This document shows positions 8,061-18,099 of a stretch of DNA of 64,000 bases, one piece after another; the stretch's first letter is position 1, and the number at the start of each line of letters is the position of its first letter. Below the pieces are notes generated by a model. It was not told the origin of the DNA and did no database searches. It saw nothing but the letters and a program-made list of their open reading frames with translations. A program made the position numbers and the translations under genes. The stretch comes from Acinetobacter shaoyimingii (GTDB lineage Bacteria > Pseudomonadota > Gammaproteobacteria > Pseudomonadales > Moraxellaceae): positions 1,860,001 through 1,924,000 of the forward strand of contig NZ_CP049801.1 of NCBI RefSeq assembly GCF_011578045.1, in the 5' to 3' direction.

Positions 8061-9389
8061 ATGAACAGTACCTATGATCAAGAGATTTATGCGCTCATTG
8101 ACATTAACAACTGCTATGTCAGCTGTGAGCGTATATTTAATCCCAGCTTGAACGGCAAGCCCGTTGTTGTGCTGAGCAACAATGATGGCTGCGTAGTATC
8201 ACGTAGTAACGAAGCCAAAGCCCTGAATATTGGCATGGCTGTGCCGTGGTATGAAATAGAAAAAGAAGCACTGAAAGCTGGTGTACAGGTATTTTCTAGT
8301 AATTATGCTTTATATGGGGATATGTCACGGCGTTTCTTTGAACTTCTACATCAACATTTTAAAGATGAAGATTTAGAAGCCTATTCCATTGATGAATGTT
8401 TCATTCGATTAACCAGTTATCAAAAATTTTTCGATCTGGAAAAATATTGTCGTCAACTCTTAGCGCAAATTCAACAATGGCTGGGACTGCCTTGTTGTAT
8501 CGGTATTGGATATACAAAAACTCAAGCCAAACTGGCCAATCATTTTGCCAAGAAACGTTCAGGATTTAACAGTGTCTGTTCTTTGCTACAGCTTGATTTA
8601 TGCAGTCATGAACAACTGTTATTAGAGACTGACGTAAGTGATATCTGGGGTATAGGTCGAAAAATAAGCAAACAATTACAAGCTTACGGTATTTATAATG
8701 CCTATGACTTAACTTTTGCCAATGAACACCACATGGGTAAAGCCTTCTCAGTGGTTATGTCACGCACTATTCGTGAGCTAAAAGGTCAATCGTGCATTGC
8801 CTTGGATGATCCAGATATTCCCTCTAAACGCATCCTTTCATCACGCAGTTTTGCCTCTCCTATTCAGTCCAAGGCGCTCATTAAACAGGCTGTGGTTTTT
8901 CACTTAAATCGTGCCCATCAGCGCTTAACCGCACAGCAGCAACTTTGCGCCTGCGTGCATGTTTCACTATATGAAAAAATTCCAATTCCCCCGTATAAAA
9001 AGCCGACATCTTTTGTGGTTGGTCTGGCTTATGCAACCGATGATTTAATTGTTTTAACGCAAGCAACCGTTAGACAAATTGATGTTTTATTTAAAGAAAA
9101 AATAAACTATGTAAAGGTTGCCATCATGTTTTCTGCACTGCATACAAAGCAGCATCACACCCATGATCTATGGGAACCTTTAGCACTCATTCAACAACGA
9201 GATCATCTGATGCAGACCCTTGCCAATATGAAATCTCGTTTTGGTCCAGACAGCATTCAAGTGGGTTATCACTCACCATTAAACCAGTGGAAAATGAAAC
9301 AACAACATCGCTCACCACGCTACACCACATGTTGGAATGAGATGCTCAGCATTGATGATTCCATGCTCTCTGTTACACAAATCAAATGA
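8061..9389 (+). CDS. umuC: DNA polymerase V catalytic subunit UmuC
   Basis: A 442-residue Y-family polymerase of about normal length. It has N-terminal metal-binding [16 protein letters not shown] (about residues 10-25), the steric-gate/fingers region [18 protein letters not shown], and the catalytic pair in YSIDECF. The C-terminal little finger and tail are complete, so the gene looks functional. With UmuD it would perform error-prone lesion bypass after DNA damage. It is co-transcribed with umuD from the SOS operator upstream. Confidence 0.93.
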   Translation: MNSTYDQEIYALIDINNCYVSCERIFNPSLNGKPVVVLSNNDGCVVSRSNEAKALNIGMAVPWYEIEKEALKAGVQVFSSNYALYGDMSRRFFELLHQHFKDEDLEAYSIDECFIRLTSYQKFFDLEKYCRQLLAQIQQWLGLPCCIGIGYTKTQAKLANHFAKKRSGFNSVCSLLQLDLCSHEQLLLETDVSDIWGIGRKISKQLQAYGIYNAYDLTFANEHHMGKAFSVVMSRTIRELKGQSCIALDDPDIPSKRILSSRSFASPIQSKALIKQAVVFHLNRAHQRLTAQQQLCACVHVSLYEKIPIPPYKKPTSFVVGLAYATDDLIVLTQATVRQIDVLFKEKINYVKVAIMFSALHTKQHHTHDLWEPLALIQQRDHLMQTLANMKSRFGPDSIQVGYHSPLNQWKMKQQHRSPRYTTCWNEMLSIDDSMLSVTQIK

Positions 9390-9626
9390 ATACTTTTGGT
9401 CAATTGGGTTTAAAATGTGCAAAAGAATAAAACTTCATAAAAATGTCATTTTTTAACATTGCCAATTCCGTGCAAAGTTCGCAATATATGTCATCATCTT
9501 GATGTGTGTTTTTTCGCTCAGATTAAAACAATTTTTCCAATAAAAGTGAAAAAATATGCCATAATGAGCAAACTTTGCAGACATCTTGCAATGTTATTTT
9601 GCAACTTTCATATTGGAGTAGCCTTC

Positions 9627-10082
9627 ATGAGTTCGACCATTTTGGTTATACATGGACCAAATTTAAATTTGCTAGGAAAGCGAGAACCAGAAGTTTACGG
9701 TCATCTCACCTTAGACGATATTAACCAGCAACTGGTCGAACAGTCTAAAAAACTCTCTATTAAAGTTGAAACTTTCCAAAGCAATTGGGAAGGCGCAATT
9801 GTTGACAGAATTCATCAAGCCCAAACAGAAGGCGTAAAATTTATTATTATCAATCCTGCAGCATTGACCCACACCTCTGTTGCCCTTCGTGATGCCCTTC
9901 TTGGCGTTGCCATTCCGTTTATCGAAGTACATTTGTCCAATGTCCACGCACGTGAAACATTTCGACATCACTCCTATTTATCCGACAAAGCTGTCGGTGT
10001 TATTTGCGGCTTAGGCGCACAAGGTTATCACTTCGCTTTAACCTTTGCGGCGCAAAAAATTCTATCTTCAACCAACATTTAA
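9627..10082 (+). CDS. aroQ: Type II 3-dehydroquinate dehydratase
   Basis: A 151-residue protein from the ATG at 9627, preceded by TTGGAG. A longer in-frame opening at 9459 is not credible. It catalyses dehydration of 3-dehydroquinate in the shikimate pathway. [17 protein letters not shown] (residues 9-25) holds the flexible lid Arg and the catalytic Tyr24. [13 protein letters not shown] and the [11 protein letters not shown] block complete the active site. It leads aroQ-accB-accC with short gaps, an order common in gamma-proteobacteria. Confidence 0.94.
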   Translation: MSSTILVIHGPNLNLLGKREPEVYGHLTLDDINQQLVEQSKKLSIKVETFQSNWEGAIVDRIHQAQTEGVKFIIINPAALTHTSVALRDALLGVAIPFIEVHLSNVHARETFRHHSYLSDKAVGVICGLGAQGYHFALTFAAQKILSSTNI

Positions 10083-10099
10083 TTCAGGAATACGCATTC

Positions 10100-10519
10100 A
10101 TGGATATTCGCAAAATCAAAAAGCTCATCGACTTAATGATTGAATCTGATCTTCAATCGATTGAAGTTAAAGAAGGTGATCAATCCATTGCATTAGCGCG
10201 TCGTAATCCTATTGTTGCTGCTGGCGTACAACTCCCAACAGCTACAGCACCTGAAGCACCAGTGGTTAAAGCAGCTTCGCGTGGCGCAGTTGAAACATCT
10301 CCAATGGTCGGTGTGTTCTATGCAGCACCAAATCCAGGTGAAGCTCCTTTTGTCAATGTCGGGCAGACGATTTCTGCAGGCGAAACATTGGGAATCATTG
10401 AAGCCATGAAAATCATGAACCCAATTGAAGCAACGCAAAGCGGTGTAATTGAAGAAATTTTAGTGAAAAACGGTGATGTGATCCAATTCGGTCAACCATT
10501 ATTCCGCTATCGCGCGTAA
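10100..10519 (+). CDS. accB: Biotin carboxyl carrier protein of acetyl-CoA carboxylase
   Basis: A 139-residue BCCP starting at ATG 10100 after CAGGAA. It has an N-terminal dimerisation region (MDIRKIKKLIDLM), an Ala/Pro-rich linker (about 40-60) and a C-terminal biotinyl domain with the biotinylated Lys104 in EAMKIMN. It carries carboxybiotin between AccC and the carboxyltransferase in the first step of fatty acid synthesis. It sits 17 bases after aroQ and 15 before accC. Confidence 0.96.
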   Translation: MDIRKIKKLIDLMIESDLQSIEVKEGDQSIALARRNPIVAAGVQLPTATAPEAPVVKAASRGAVETSPMVGVFYAAPNPGEAPFVNVGQTISAGETLGIIEAMKIMNPIEATQSGVIEEILVKNGDVIQFGQPLFRYRA

Positions 10520-10534
10520 TAGCTGGGGATTGAT

Positions 10535-11899
10535 ATGTTGCAAAAAGTTCTCATTGCAAACCGCGGCGAAATTGCTTTACGCATTACCCGCGCATGCAAA
10601 ACCCTCGGGATTAAAACCGTTGGTATCTATTCAGATGCTGACAAAGACCTGATGCATCTTCGTTTCTGTGATGAAGCCGTTTGTATTGGTCCCGGTGCAA
10701 GCAGCGAAAGCTACCTCAATATTCCAGCCATTATTACTGCAGCTGAAATTACAGGCGCAGATGCCATCCACCCAGGTTATGGCTTCTTGTCTGAAAATGC
10801 AGAATTTGCTGAGATTGTAGAAAACTCAGGCTTTATCTTCATTGGGCCACGTCCAGAGCATATTCGCCTCATGGGCAATAAAGTCTCTGCAATTATGGCG
10901 ATGCGTAAAGCAGGCGTACCTACCGTACCTGGTTCTGCACATGCCGTAACAACCAATAATGCATTAGCTGAAGCCAAAGAGATTGGTTTTCCATTGATTG
11001 TGAAAGCTGCCTCTGGTGGTGGTGGTCGTGGCATGCGCATTGTTGAACGTGTCGATACTCTACTTGAGTCTGTGCAAGCTGCACAACGTGATGCAGAAAT
11101 GTGGTTTGGTGATGATACGGTCTATATGGAACGTTTCTTACAAAAACCTCGTCATGTTGAAGTTCAAGTTCTAGCCGATGGTAATGGTCATGCAGTTCAC
11201 TTATACGACCGTGACTGTTCACTACAACGCCGTCATCAAAAAGTTTTAGAAGAAGCACCTGCTCCAAATTTACCTGAAGATGCACGTGCAGAAATTTTAG
11301 CAGCTTGTGTTAAAGCATGTGAACTCATGCAATACCGTGGTGCAGGTACATTCGAATTCTTATTTGAAGATGGTGAATTCTTCTTTATTGAAATGAATAC
11401 CCGTGTTCAAGTTGAGCATCCTGTAACTGAAATGGTGACAGGCATCGATATTATTGAACAGCAACTACGTATTGCTGCTGGTTTGGGTCTCAATTTACAA
11501 CAGGAAGATATCCAACTTCATGGCCATGCCATTGAATGCCGTATCAATGCAGAAGATCCAACCACATTCTTACCTTCACCGGGTAAAATTGAGCACTTCT
11601 ACATGCCAGGTGGTGCAGGTATCCGTTTAGATTCACATATCTATTCAGGGTATAGCATTCCACCGTATTACGATTCAATGATTGCAAAATTGATTGCGCA
11701 TGGTAAAGATCGTAAGACTGCGATCGCACGAATGAAACAAGCGTTGGATGAAGCAATTTTAACTGGGATTAAAACCAATATTCCATTACACAAAGATTTG
11801 ATTCTTCAAGATAAGAATTTCTGTGAACAAGCGATGGATATTCATTACCTAGAAAATCACTTGCTTAAACAATTGCAAAGTGACGAAGTCAAAACATAA
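10535..11899 (+). CDS. accC: Biotin carboxylase of acetyl-CoA carboxylase
   Basis: A 454-residue ATP-grasp enzyme that carboxylates the biotin on AccB. Visible features are the N-terminal [12 protein letters not shown], the glycine-rich ATP loop [14 protein letters not shown] (about residues 157-170), and the catalytic [14 protein letters not shown]. The length matches E. coli AccC (449). A GGGGAT ribosome site precedes the ATG. A strong terminator follows, closing the aroQ-accBC operon. Confidence 0.97.
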   Translation: MLQKVLIANRGEIALRITRACKTLGIKTVGIYSDADKDLMHLRFCDEAVCIGPGASSESYLNIPAIITAAEITGADAIHPGYGFLSENAEFAEIVENSGFIFIGPRPEHIRLMGNKVSAIMAMRKAGVPTVPGSAHAVTTNNALAEAKEIGFPLIVKAASGGGGRGMRIVERVDTLLESVQAAQRDAEMWFGDDTVYMERFLQKPRHVEVQVLADGNGHAVHLYDRDCSLQRRHQKVLEEAPAPNLPEDARAEILAACVKACELMQYRGAGTFEFLFEDGEFFFIEMNTRVQVEHPVTEMVTGIDIIEQQLRIAAGLGLNLQQEDIQLHGHAIECRINAEDPTTFLPSPGKIEHFYMPGGAGIRLDSHIYSGYSIPPYYDSMIAKLIAHGKDRKTAIARMKQALDEAILTGIKTNIPLHKDLILQDKNFCEQAMDIHYLENHLLKQLQSDEVKT

Positions 11900-11921
11900 T
11901 CTGAATAAGATTCAGATGAAC

Positions 11922-11957
11922 AAAAAAGCCTCTAATTTCAATTAGAGGCTTTTTTTA
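11922..11957. terminator. Bidirectional terminator after accC
   Basis: AGCCTCTAAT-TTCA-ATTAGAGGCT is a perfect 10-bp stem flanked by A6 and T7. It lies between accC and the convergent gene at 11984. Confidence 0.9.
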
Positions 11958-11983
11958 TGATTTAAATATTTTTAAATTAAAGC

Positions 11984-12466
11984 TTATGGCAATACACGGC
12001 GCAATGTTGCAAAACACTCTTGACCTTTTTCATTGGCACAAAACTGGATTTGATTAGGATTTTGCCATTTCACAAAATACTGAGACAGATCGCCAGTTTG
12101 ATCTACTTGATTTCCTGAACAATCTTTTTCATTATTTTCATAGCGAATTTGCATCACCACAGTTGGCAACACTTCTTTGGTATTGTCTGGTGATGGTTGA
12201 TATTCAAACAATCCCGCAGACCATTCCTGTGCACTATTAACAATGACTTCATTGGAGCCACGAAAATTATAATATTCGGTACAAGATTTTGTATTTGGAA
12301 TACTCATGCCCCATAAACCTAAAATTTCAGGTCGAGTCTTAATTTGAATTGTGTTTTCAGTAGCTTGAAGATCTTGTGACTTAGCAGTAGCTGCTATTTT
12401 CTGGTCAGCATTTGAATAACCACATACCAAGCCTAAGAAAGCGATGAATAAAGCACGTTTTTTCAT
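11984..12466 (-). CDS. Exported protein of unknown function
   Basis: A 160-residue protein with a signal peptide (MKKRALFIAFLGLVCGYSNA, about residues 1-20) and no lipobox at the predicted cleavage site. The mature protein has four cysteines, in KSCTEYY, EKDCSGN, QFCANEK and QECFATL, consistent with disulfides in the periplasm. The domain is not recognised. It is monocistronic and convergent with accC across a shared terminator. Confidence 0.7.
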   Translation of the reverse strand: MKKRALFIAFLGLVCGYSNADQKIAATAKSQDLQATENTIQIKTRPEILGLWGMSIPNTKSCTEYYNFRGSNEVIVNSAQEWSAGLFEYQPSPDNTKEVLPTVVMQIRYENNEKDCSGNQVDQTGDLSQYFVKWQNPNQIQFCANEKGQECFATLRRVLP

Positions 12467-12721
12467 ACATCATCTGTTAATAAAAACCTTAGAGGTAAAT
12501 TAGCACATCTGACATGAAAATCCTGAAAAAATAACGGTATAAAAACAATTTAATTTGAATTTATTCAAAATGAGGCATAAGTCACATTTATCTTATAATT
12601 TAAGTACTTATAATTCAGCAAAAAGATTGAATATTTTATATAAGCGTTTATCCTAATATGTAGTCATTCGTAAAATAACGCGATTCCAAACTATTGAAAC
12701 AAAGAATAACAGGACATTCAA

Positions 12722-14179
12722 TTGTCAACACTTAATCAAAATCAAAACTTAACGTTAAAGCAAAATATTCAATCTTTCTGGATTGTTGGCTTAGTCATCG
12801 CATTAGCAGCATTGGCTGGAATATTGGGACGCCCCCTTGCATTTCTTGCTATGTTTTGGCCTGCAAATGCAATTTTATTGGGCTTATTCCTCAGGTTTAA
12901 ATCGCTGAATAATCCGGGAGGTTGGTTGGGTGCATTTGTTGCGTTCATAATTGCCGATTTAATGACTGGAAACTATTTTTTACTCACCTTATGTTTAACC
13001 ATTGCAAATCTATCTCACCCCTTCGCTTCCTTAACCCTTATACGCTTATTTAAATTAAATTTTAGAGAATACAATCAAGGTCTGACTTTTTTTTACCTGT
13101 TTTTAATCAGCGCATTTGGTGGATGTCTTGCTAGTGCCCTCTTTGCCATATTCACTGTGCCTTATATGCCCAATACCTTTATGGCAATGGATCGGCTTTG
13201 GACTGATTTTGGCATGTGGTGGACAGGTGAAATTCTTAACGTCATTACCTTTTTACCCATTGTTTTAGCATTACCCAGTTTAAAAGAATTTAAACAACTC
13301 GTTGCTGAGAAGAGACAACAAGGTTTTGAAATTCAAAATATTTTACCTATGCTTTTTATTATTGCATCGGTTGTTTTAGTTCATTTTTTTATTGGTCCAG
13401 GGGCAATCATGTTTCCCATTGCCGCACTCATTTGGGCGGCATTGACCTACAATTTATTCCTTGTAACGCTCATCAATTGTTTCGTTTGCATGTTCTTGTA
13501 CAACAGTATTAGTGGTTACTATTTGACTGAATCACCAGATGCCTATATCTCAACAGCAATTTCGATTCGCATTGGACTATTTATGTTGGCTTTAGGACCA
13601 TTAACCTTATCGATTATTAGCTTAAATAGACATAAGCTCTATCATCAAATTTTATATTTAGCCAACCACGATGAACTGACCACAGCTATGAATCGACGTT
13701 TCTTCTATGAGGAAGGCGAAAAAACTTTAAGCGCACAAACCACCGAAGCTGAAGCAGAAACGGTCAGTATTTTGGTTTTAGATCTGGATTATTTTAAAAA
13801 AATTAATGATACCTATGGACATGCAGTCGGAGATAAAGTGCTGAAAGAGTTCACAGCACAGGTCAAATCACAAATTCGATCACACGATTTGTTTGGACGC
13901 ATTGGCGGTGAAGAATTTGCCATTTTGCTTAAAAATCTTAGCTTAAAACAAAGTGTTGAGATTGCGCAGCGTATTTGCAATAAAGTCGATTCCACACCTA
14001 TATTGCTTGATGATGGTCAAGAATTATATATCAGCGTGAGTATCGGTTTAAGTTATCAAAGCCTGCCTTATTGCACACAAATTCAGCAACTCATTAATCG
14101 CGCAGATCATGCTTTATATCAAGCCAAAGAAAAAGGTCGCAATCAGCTGTGTTTGGAACCAGATTTACAAGCCAGTTAA
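12722..14179 (+). CDS. Diguanylate cyclase with MASE1-like membrane sensor
   Basis: A 485-residue protein that probably makes cyclic di-GMP. The N-terminal ~300 residues form eight or so membrane segments of MASE1 type. The C-terminal GGDEF domain (about 315-480) carries GGEEF at 395-399 and an intact RxxD inhibitory site (R386-SH-D389), so product feedback is expected. The start is a TTG with AGGA upstream; the first ATG lies well inside the membrane domain. It is monocistronic, and no matching phosphodiesterase is nearby. Confidence 0.88.
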   Translation: MSTLNQNQNLTLKQNIQSFWIVGLVIALAALAGILGRPLAFLAMFWPANAILLGLFLRFKSLNNPGGWLGAFVAFIIADLMTGNYFLLTLCLTIANLSHPFASLTLIRLFKLNFREYNQGLTFFYLFLISAFGGCLASALFAIFTVPYMPNTFMAMDRLWTDFGMWWTGEILNVITFLPIVLALPSLKEFKQLVAEKRQQGFEIQNILPMLFIIASVVLVHFFIGPGAIMFPIAALIWAALTYNLFLVTLINCFVCMFLYNSISGYYLTESPDAYISTAISIRIGLFMLALGPLTLSIISLNRHKLYHQILYLANHDELTTAMNRRFFYEEGEKTLSAQTTEAEAETVSILVLDLDYFKKINDTYGHAVGDKVLKEFTAQVKSQIRSHDLFGRIGGEEFAILLKNLSLKQSVEIAQRICNKVDSTPILLDDGQELYISVSIGLSYQSLPYCTQIQQLINRADHALYQAKEKGRNQLCLEPDLQAS

Positions 14180-14242
14180 AGCACGCCAATGAAAGAATTT
14201 AAACTTAGACAGGCTAAAGTTTAAGTCACTTAAACAGTACAG

Positions 14243-15403
14243 TTATTGGTTTGTAGTCATAACTTTAGGCAATCCACCCAAAAATATTAATCCAAAAATT
14301 GTTGCTAAACCCGCGAGTATAAAAATATGCTCTGCACCTAAAATGTTCCAATAATGCCCTGCCAAAATACTGCCTGATGCCACTCCCAAGCCCCACATCG
14401 TGCTGTACAAAGCCTGTCCACGACCTTGCTGACCTTGGGTGAAATTGGCAAAAATAATTCGCATCGCCAAAAGATGAAATAAACCAAAGCTAAAAGCATG
14501 CAATGTTTGTGATAAAAACTGCATCATAAACACATCAGGAAAGAGTCCCACGATGACAAAACGTAATCCCGTCATACACAGACACATCAAGACCAAAGTG
14601 CGCAATGAAAAATGCTTAAAAAATACATTGGCATAAGCAAACATGATAATTTCAGCAATCACCCCAACAGACCATAGTGTTCCAATCGCTGTCGTGCTAA
14701 AGCCCGAGAGTTTTAAATAATTACTGTAAAAACTATAAAACGGCGCTTGGGAAAAAAGCATCACAAACTCAATTAAAAATAAGGATGCCACTACAGGCTT
14801 CTTAAGCACAGGCCATAAGGGTTCGAGCTGTTTTTGTGCTTTGGGTGCGCTCGTAGGTTCCTTAACCATAAATGACCAAAGGAAAGCGGTAAAGGCGATA
14901 CAAAGCAGTAAAATAGGCAACATAGAAATCGGAACAATTTCTAAAATTGCACCAATTATAAATACCCCAATAATAAAACCAATCGATCCCCATTTACGGA
15001 CTTTACCGTACAATTCAGATCTTTTTTCGCCAAGCCAAAACAGCGTCACACCTTCAAATTGTGCCAATATCGCATTTTGAAAGAAACTAAATACCAGCAT
15101 GAGAAATGCGACGGATTGAAAATTGTTGGGAATCACAAAGATTAAAAACCAAATCGTGGCTTCCATCCATGTTGCGATACGAACCAACAACATGCGTTTG
15201 CCAGATTTATCTGCCACCCATCCCCAAATGAACGGTGCAAAAAATCGGGTAATAATTGCAATTGAACTGAGTATGCCTATTTCGGAATAATCAAAACCTT
15301 GATCTTGTAGATACAAACTCCAATACGGCATAAATGTACCGACAATGGAATAATAGAAAAAGTAGAATCCTGCAAGTCGGTAATGGATGGGTATGGGTTG
15401 CAT
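14243..15403 (-). CDS. MFS transporter (HcaT/LacY-like MFS_1 group)
   Basis: A 386-residue inner-membrane protein with about 12 hydrophobic segments. The N-terminus HYRLAGFYFFYYSIVGTFMP and the loop 2-3 sequence WGWVADKSGKRM (GxxxD-x-x-G-x-R/K type) mark the major facilitator superfamily. Overall it resembles the 3-phenylpropionate permease/nucleoside-type MFS_1-like group. The substrate cannot be deduced. It is convergent with the diguanylate cyclase gene and has no catabolic neighbours. Confidence 0.85.
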   Translation of the reverse strand: MQPIPIHYRLAGFYFFYYSIVGTFMPYWSLYLQDQGFDYSEIGILSSIAIITRFFAPFIWGWVADKSGKRMLLVRIATWMEATIWFLIFVIPNNFQSVAFLMLVFSFFQNAILAQFEGVTLFWLGEKRSELYGKVRKWGSIGFIIGVFIIGAILEIVPISMLPILLLCIAFTAFLWSFMVKEPTSAPKAQKQLEPLWPVLKKPVVASLFLIEFVMLFSQAPFYSFYSNYLKLSGFSTTAIGTLWSVGVIAEIIMFAYANVFFKHFSLRTLVLMCLCMTGLRFVIVGLFPDVFMMQFLSQTLHAFSFGLFHLLAMRIIFANFTQGQQGRGQALYSTMWGLGVASGSILAGHYWNILGAEHIFILAGLATIFGLIFLGGLPKVMTTNQ

Positions 15404-15606
15404 AAGGCGATGTCTATATATTCACGTATTAGTTGAAGAAACTGAATAAAATTAAATTTGCTTTAGAGTCGTGTCTATTGACCTCTCAGACTCGATCTAT
15501 AATAAGTTATATTGAGGCTAATACATGTGAAATGTTTAATATCCTTTTGAATCTAGGGTCCGTTGAAAGTTCACAGATGGTTGCGACGACAAACATTTTT
15601 TGATTT

Positions 15607-15632
15607 AAAAAGTCCTCGATTGAGGACTTTAT
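15607..15632 (-). terminator. Terminator downstream of the I78-domain lipoprotein gene
   Basis: AAGTCCTC-GAT-TGAGGACTT forms a stem of about 8 bp. The A-run on its left gives a U-run to minus-strand transcripts. It is the only feature seen in the 296-base gap 15404-15699. Confidence 0.7.
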
Positions 15633-15699
15633 AATTGCATATTTGAATTCGATACCACCACGATACCGACTTTTAAAGTTGCAAACACCAATTTATTGA

Positions 15700-16140
15700 T
15701 CAACCACACGTTGCATGAATAATCTTTTTAGATTTTTGATCAATCGTAATATTCACACGATCTTCACGAAAATCCATCGTCATTGGCTGACCTGGCTCTA
15801 AACGACGAATTTGACGCGCGTGTGTGAGTTTACGAATTTCTTCATCTGATAAATTTTGCTGACCAATTAAACTCGAAACTTTATCTGAAATACAGCTGTT
15901 ATAAGATCTAAAGAAGCTCCACTCCTCAAACACTGAACCATCTTTCAGATGACAGTATCCCACTTGACCACTGGTTTCATTTTGAATTTTTAATGTACCA
16001 CCCTGCTCCACACAAAATTTACTTGCAGGATTTGCCAGACCCACTTGAGGTGTAGTGACTTCAGTTGAGCTTTGCTGATCCGTAGCACAAGCACCTAACA
16101 TCAGTGCCAAAATAGAAAAACAAATTGTATTTTTCATCAT
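15700..16140 (-). CDS. Lipoprotein with DUF333 and I78-type protease inhibitor domains
   Basis: A 146-residue protein with a lipoprotein signal peptide and lipobox LGAC (Cys about 18). After a Ser/Thr-rich linker it shows a DUF333 motif (ASKFCVEQGGTLKI ... YCHLKDGSVFEEWSFF, about 40-76). The C-terminus (about 100-146) matches the peptidase inhibitor I78 pattern: RRLEPGQPMTMDFREDR then a terminal TCG. The I78 assignment is by eye. It is probably periplasmic and membrane-anchored, perhaps shielding the cell from serine proteases. Two adjacent ATGs open the frame. Confidence 0.8.
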   Translation of the reverse strand: MMKNTICFSILALMLGACATDQQSSTEVTTPQVGLANPASKFCVEQGGTLKIQNETSGQVGYCHLKDGSVFEEWSFFRSYNSCISDKVSSLIGQQNLSDEEIRKLTHARQIRRLEPGQPMTMDFREDRVNITIDQKSKKIIHATCG

Positions 16141-16284
16141 GAACCATTCTTCATATAAAAGTTAGAATTAACATAACAAATCTTGCGATTACAACCAATT
16201 GTTATTTACACCCACATCATCTCTGTGCTAACAATATCAATGAAAATAAATTGAACACAATTAAATCTTCAAGGAGAAGAATGA

Positions 16285-16728
16285 ATGAGCTATAAAAATA
16301 TTTTAGTGCCAGTAGATGATTCTCCTATCTCATACGCAGCCGTTGAACATGCAGAAAAAATTGCAAAAGCATTCGGTAGTAAAGTGATTGTGATGTGTGT
16401 TCTGTCTGTCGACCCACTCATGAGCGTAGATTTCTACAAAGTTGCCCCTGCAATTACCCAACATGTGCTTGAAGCAGAAACCAATGCAAAAGGTCGTCTA
16501 GATGACATTAAGCAGACACTAACTGGACACGGCGTTGCTGTAGAAACCATCATTATTCGAAGTGTGCCCACTGCAACAGGTATTTTAAATGTCGCAGATG
16601 AAATCCATGCTGATTTAATCGTGATGGGCTCACATGGGAGAAAAGGATTAAAAAAACTGGTTTTAGGCAGTGTTGCACAAGAAGTGTTAGGTTTAAGTCA
16701 ACGACCAGTACTGATCATCAAACAATAG
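16285..16728 (+). CDS. Universal stress protein, UspA family
   Basis: A 147-residue single-domain Usp. The first strand YKNILVPVDDSP and the ATP-binding motif GSHGRKGLKKLVLGSV (G-x-H-G-(9)-G-S/T) are intact, so it probably belongs to the nucleotide-binding subgroup. AAGGAG stands eight bases before the ATG at 16285. It is monocistronic with its own terminator. Its stress-related role is inferred from the family. Confidence 0.93.
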   Translation: MSYKNILVPVDDSPISYAAVEHAEKIAKAFGSKVIVMCVLSVDPLMSVDFYKVAPAITQHVLEAETNAKGRLDDIKQTLTGHGVAVETIIIRSVPTATGILNVADEIHADLIVMGSHGRKGLKKLVLGSVAQEVLGLSQRPVLIIKQ

Positions 16729-16776
16729 AATTGTCATTTACAGTTAAAAAAATCACACATCAATAAATTATGAAAA

Positions 16777-16804
16777 AAATAAGGCAGGAGTCCTGCCTTA
16801 TTTA
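16777..16804. terminator. Bidirectional terminator after the Usp gene
   Basis: AAGGCAGGA-G-TCCTGCCTT is a near-perfect palindrome with A/T flanks. It lies between the convergent Usp gene and the small gene at 16839. Confidence 0.85.
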
Positions 16805-16838
16805 CATTTAATGCTTTAATCTAAATCGTGATACTTCA

Positions 16839-17075
16839 TCACTCATTTACAGCAATGACTTTGACTAAAATCGTTTGAGACTCTTCAAAATCATCAAAGA
16901 TTTGCTTTCGAACCAGTTCTTTTGATTTCACTTTAAAATCTAAATTTTGAAAACGAATAACTGATGGAATTTCATCGAAATATAAGTGACTGGCATCAAT
17001 TTCATCTTCGAATAAAACAGTACCCAATTGGTAATCTTTACTTTTAAGCACTACATACTTTACGGTCGTCTTCAT
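16839..17075 (-). CDS. Small protein of unknown function
   Basis: A 78-residue protein beginning MKTTVKYVVLKSKDYQLGTV. It is acidic and soluble with no cysteine, signal peptide or membrane segment. Alternating hydrophobic residues suggest a beta-rich fold. No family was recognised. It sits alone beside a long AT-rich gap. Confidence 0.5.
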   Translation of the reverse strand: MKTTVKYVVLKSKDYQLGTVLFEDEIDASHLYFDEIPSVIRFQNLDFKVKSKELVRKQIFDDFEESQTILVKVIAVNE

Positions 17076-17560
17076 TACACGTACTCTTTATTCATACCCT
17101 TTATTTTTAGTTATATCAGCTTTTGAATCAAAATAAAAAAAGAAATACATCATCTTGCTTATAACTTAAACATTTGATTAGATTATGCCAGATTGCAGAA
17201 CACGCGATAGGATCAACATGTACCTTATTTTCAGATATGAGCTCCACAGCGCAATATCAAGTCCATCATCACTTTCATAAAAAAGCATCATCCATACAAG
17301 CATCATTATTAAATTTATCTGCAATATATTTAAGTACAAACTAAACAACAATAGTTTTAATCATGGTTTATTTAGATGCCATGTTTATGAATATATGTTA
17401 TTTTTCATTAAATATTGTTTATTAAAACAAGAAACTGAACTAAAATTCAAAGTTAATTTACTTAATATTTCTAACAAATGTAGGTTTCTTTTTTAGTCAC
17501 AACCCTGTAAATTAACGCTATACATAATATTGTTATAAATCATAAAGAATGGATATAAAT
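17076..17560. other. AT-rich gene-free interval
   Basis: About 485 bases between the divergent 16839 gene and the lipoprotein gene at 17561. I find no frame longer than about 20 codons with a ribosome site, no hairpin terminator and no repeat. It must hold promoters for both neighbours, but none stands out. Confidence 0.4.
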
Positions 17561-18028
17561 ATGAAAAAATTTAGTCTAACACTCATAACAGCTACTATTT
17601 TACTTTCAGCTTGTGCAACATCAGCTCCAGAAAGAATTGTCACCAAAGGACCGCTCATTTGTAGTGAGCACGAAGTTTGTCCAGAGCTTTCGATTCGTTG
17701 GATTGAAGAAAAACGTAATGGTTTTAAAATTACAGCCGAAATCAATAATGCTGAAGCTTATAATATTAAACAACTTGAATTCATTATTGATGGCCAACCG
17801 TATACATACTCAACCATCCAGCCAACAAAATTTAAAGATGTCAGTGGCTTAAAAAATTCCACCAATTTTATTCAAGTGCCGGTTAGTTTCTTAAATTCGT
17901 TCACGCATGCAAAACAAATAGATTTGAAATTGGTCACTGATAAGGGCGATATTGAACGTCCTATTTTAAAAGCCAATGGTGAAAAGTCTTCGGCATATCT
18001 CACCTTCTTAAAAGGCTATAAACAATAA
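17561..18028 (+). CDS. Lipoprotein of unknown function
   Basis: A 155-residue protein from the ATG at 17561, preferred over 17549 because it starts the signal peptide MKKFSLTLITATILLSAC and leaves GGA at a sensible distance. The lipobox is LSAC. The mature part has two further cysteines close together (GPLICSEHEVCPEL) and a beta-rich middle. No family was recognised. The absence of Asp after the lipidated Cys (CAT) suggests outer-membrane sorting, by analogy with the E. coli rule. Confidence 0.7.
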   Translation: MKKFSLTLITATILLSACATSAPERIVTKGPLICSEHEVCPELSIRWIEEKRNGFKITAEINNAEAYNIKQLEFIIDGQPYTYSTIQPTKFKDVSGLKNSTNFIQVPVSFLNSFTHAKQIDLKLVTDKGDIERPILKANGEKSSAYLTFLKGYKQ

Positions 18029-18046
18029 AATAAAAAAGACTCTGCT

Positions 18047-18076
18047 AAAACCAGATTGTCATGATCTGGTTTTTTT
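18047..18076. terminator. Terminator after the lipoprotein gene
   Basis: AAAACCAGAT - 7-base loop - ATCTGGTTTT, followed by more T. It stops the plus-strand gene and also sits just past the end of the minus-strand gene at 18100. Confidence 0.85.
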
Positions 18077-18099
18077 CGGTTTACCTAAAATATCGAGTA

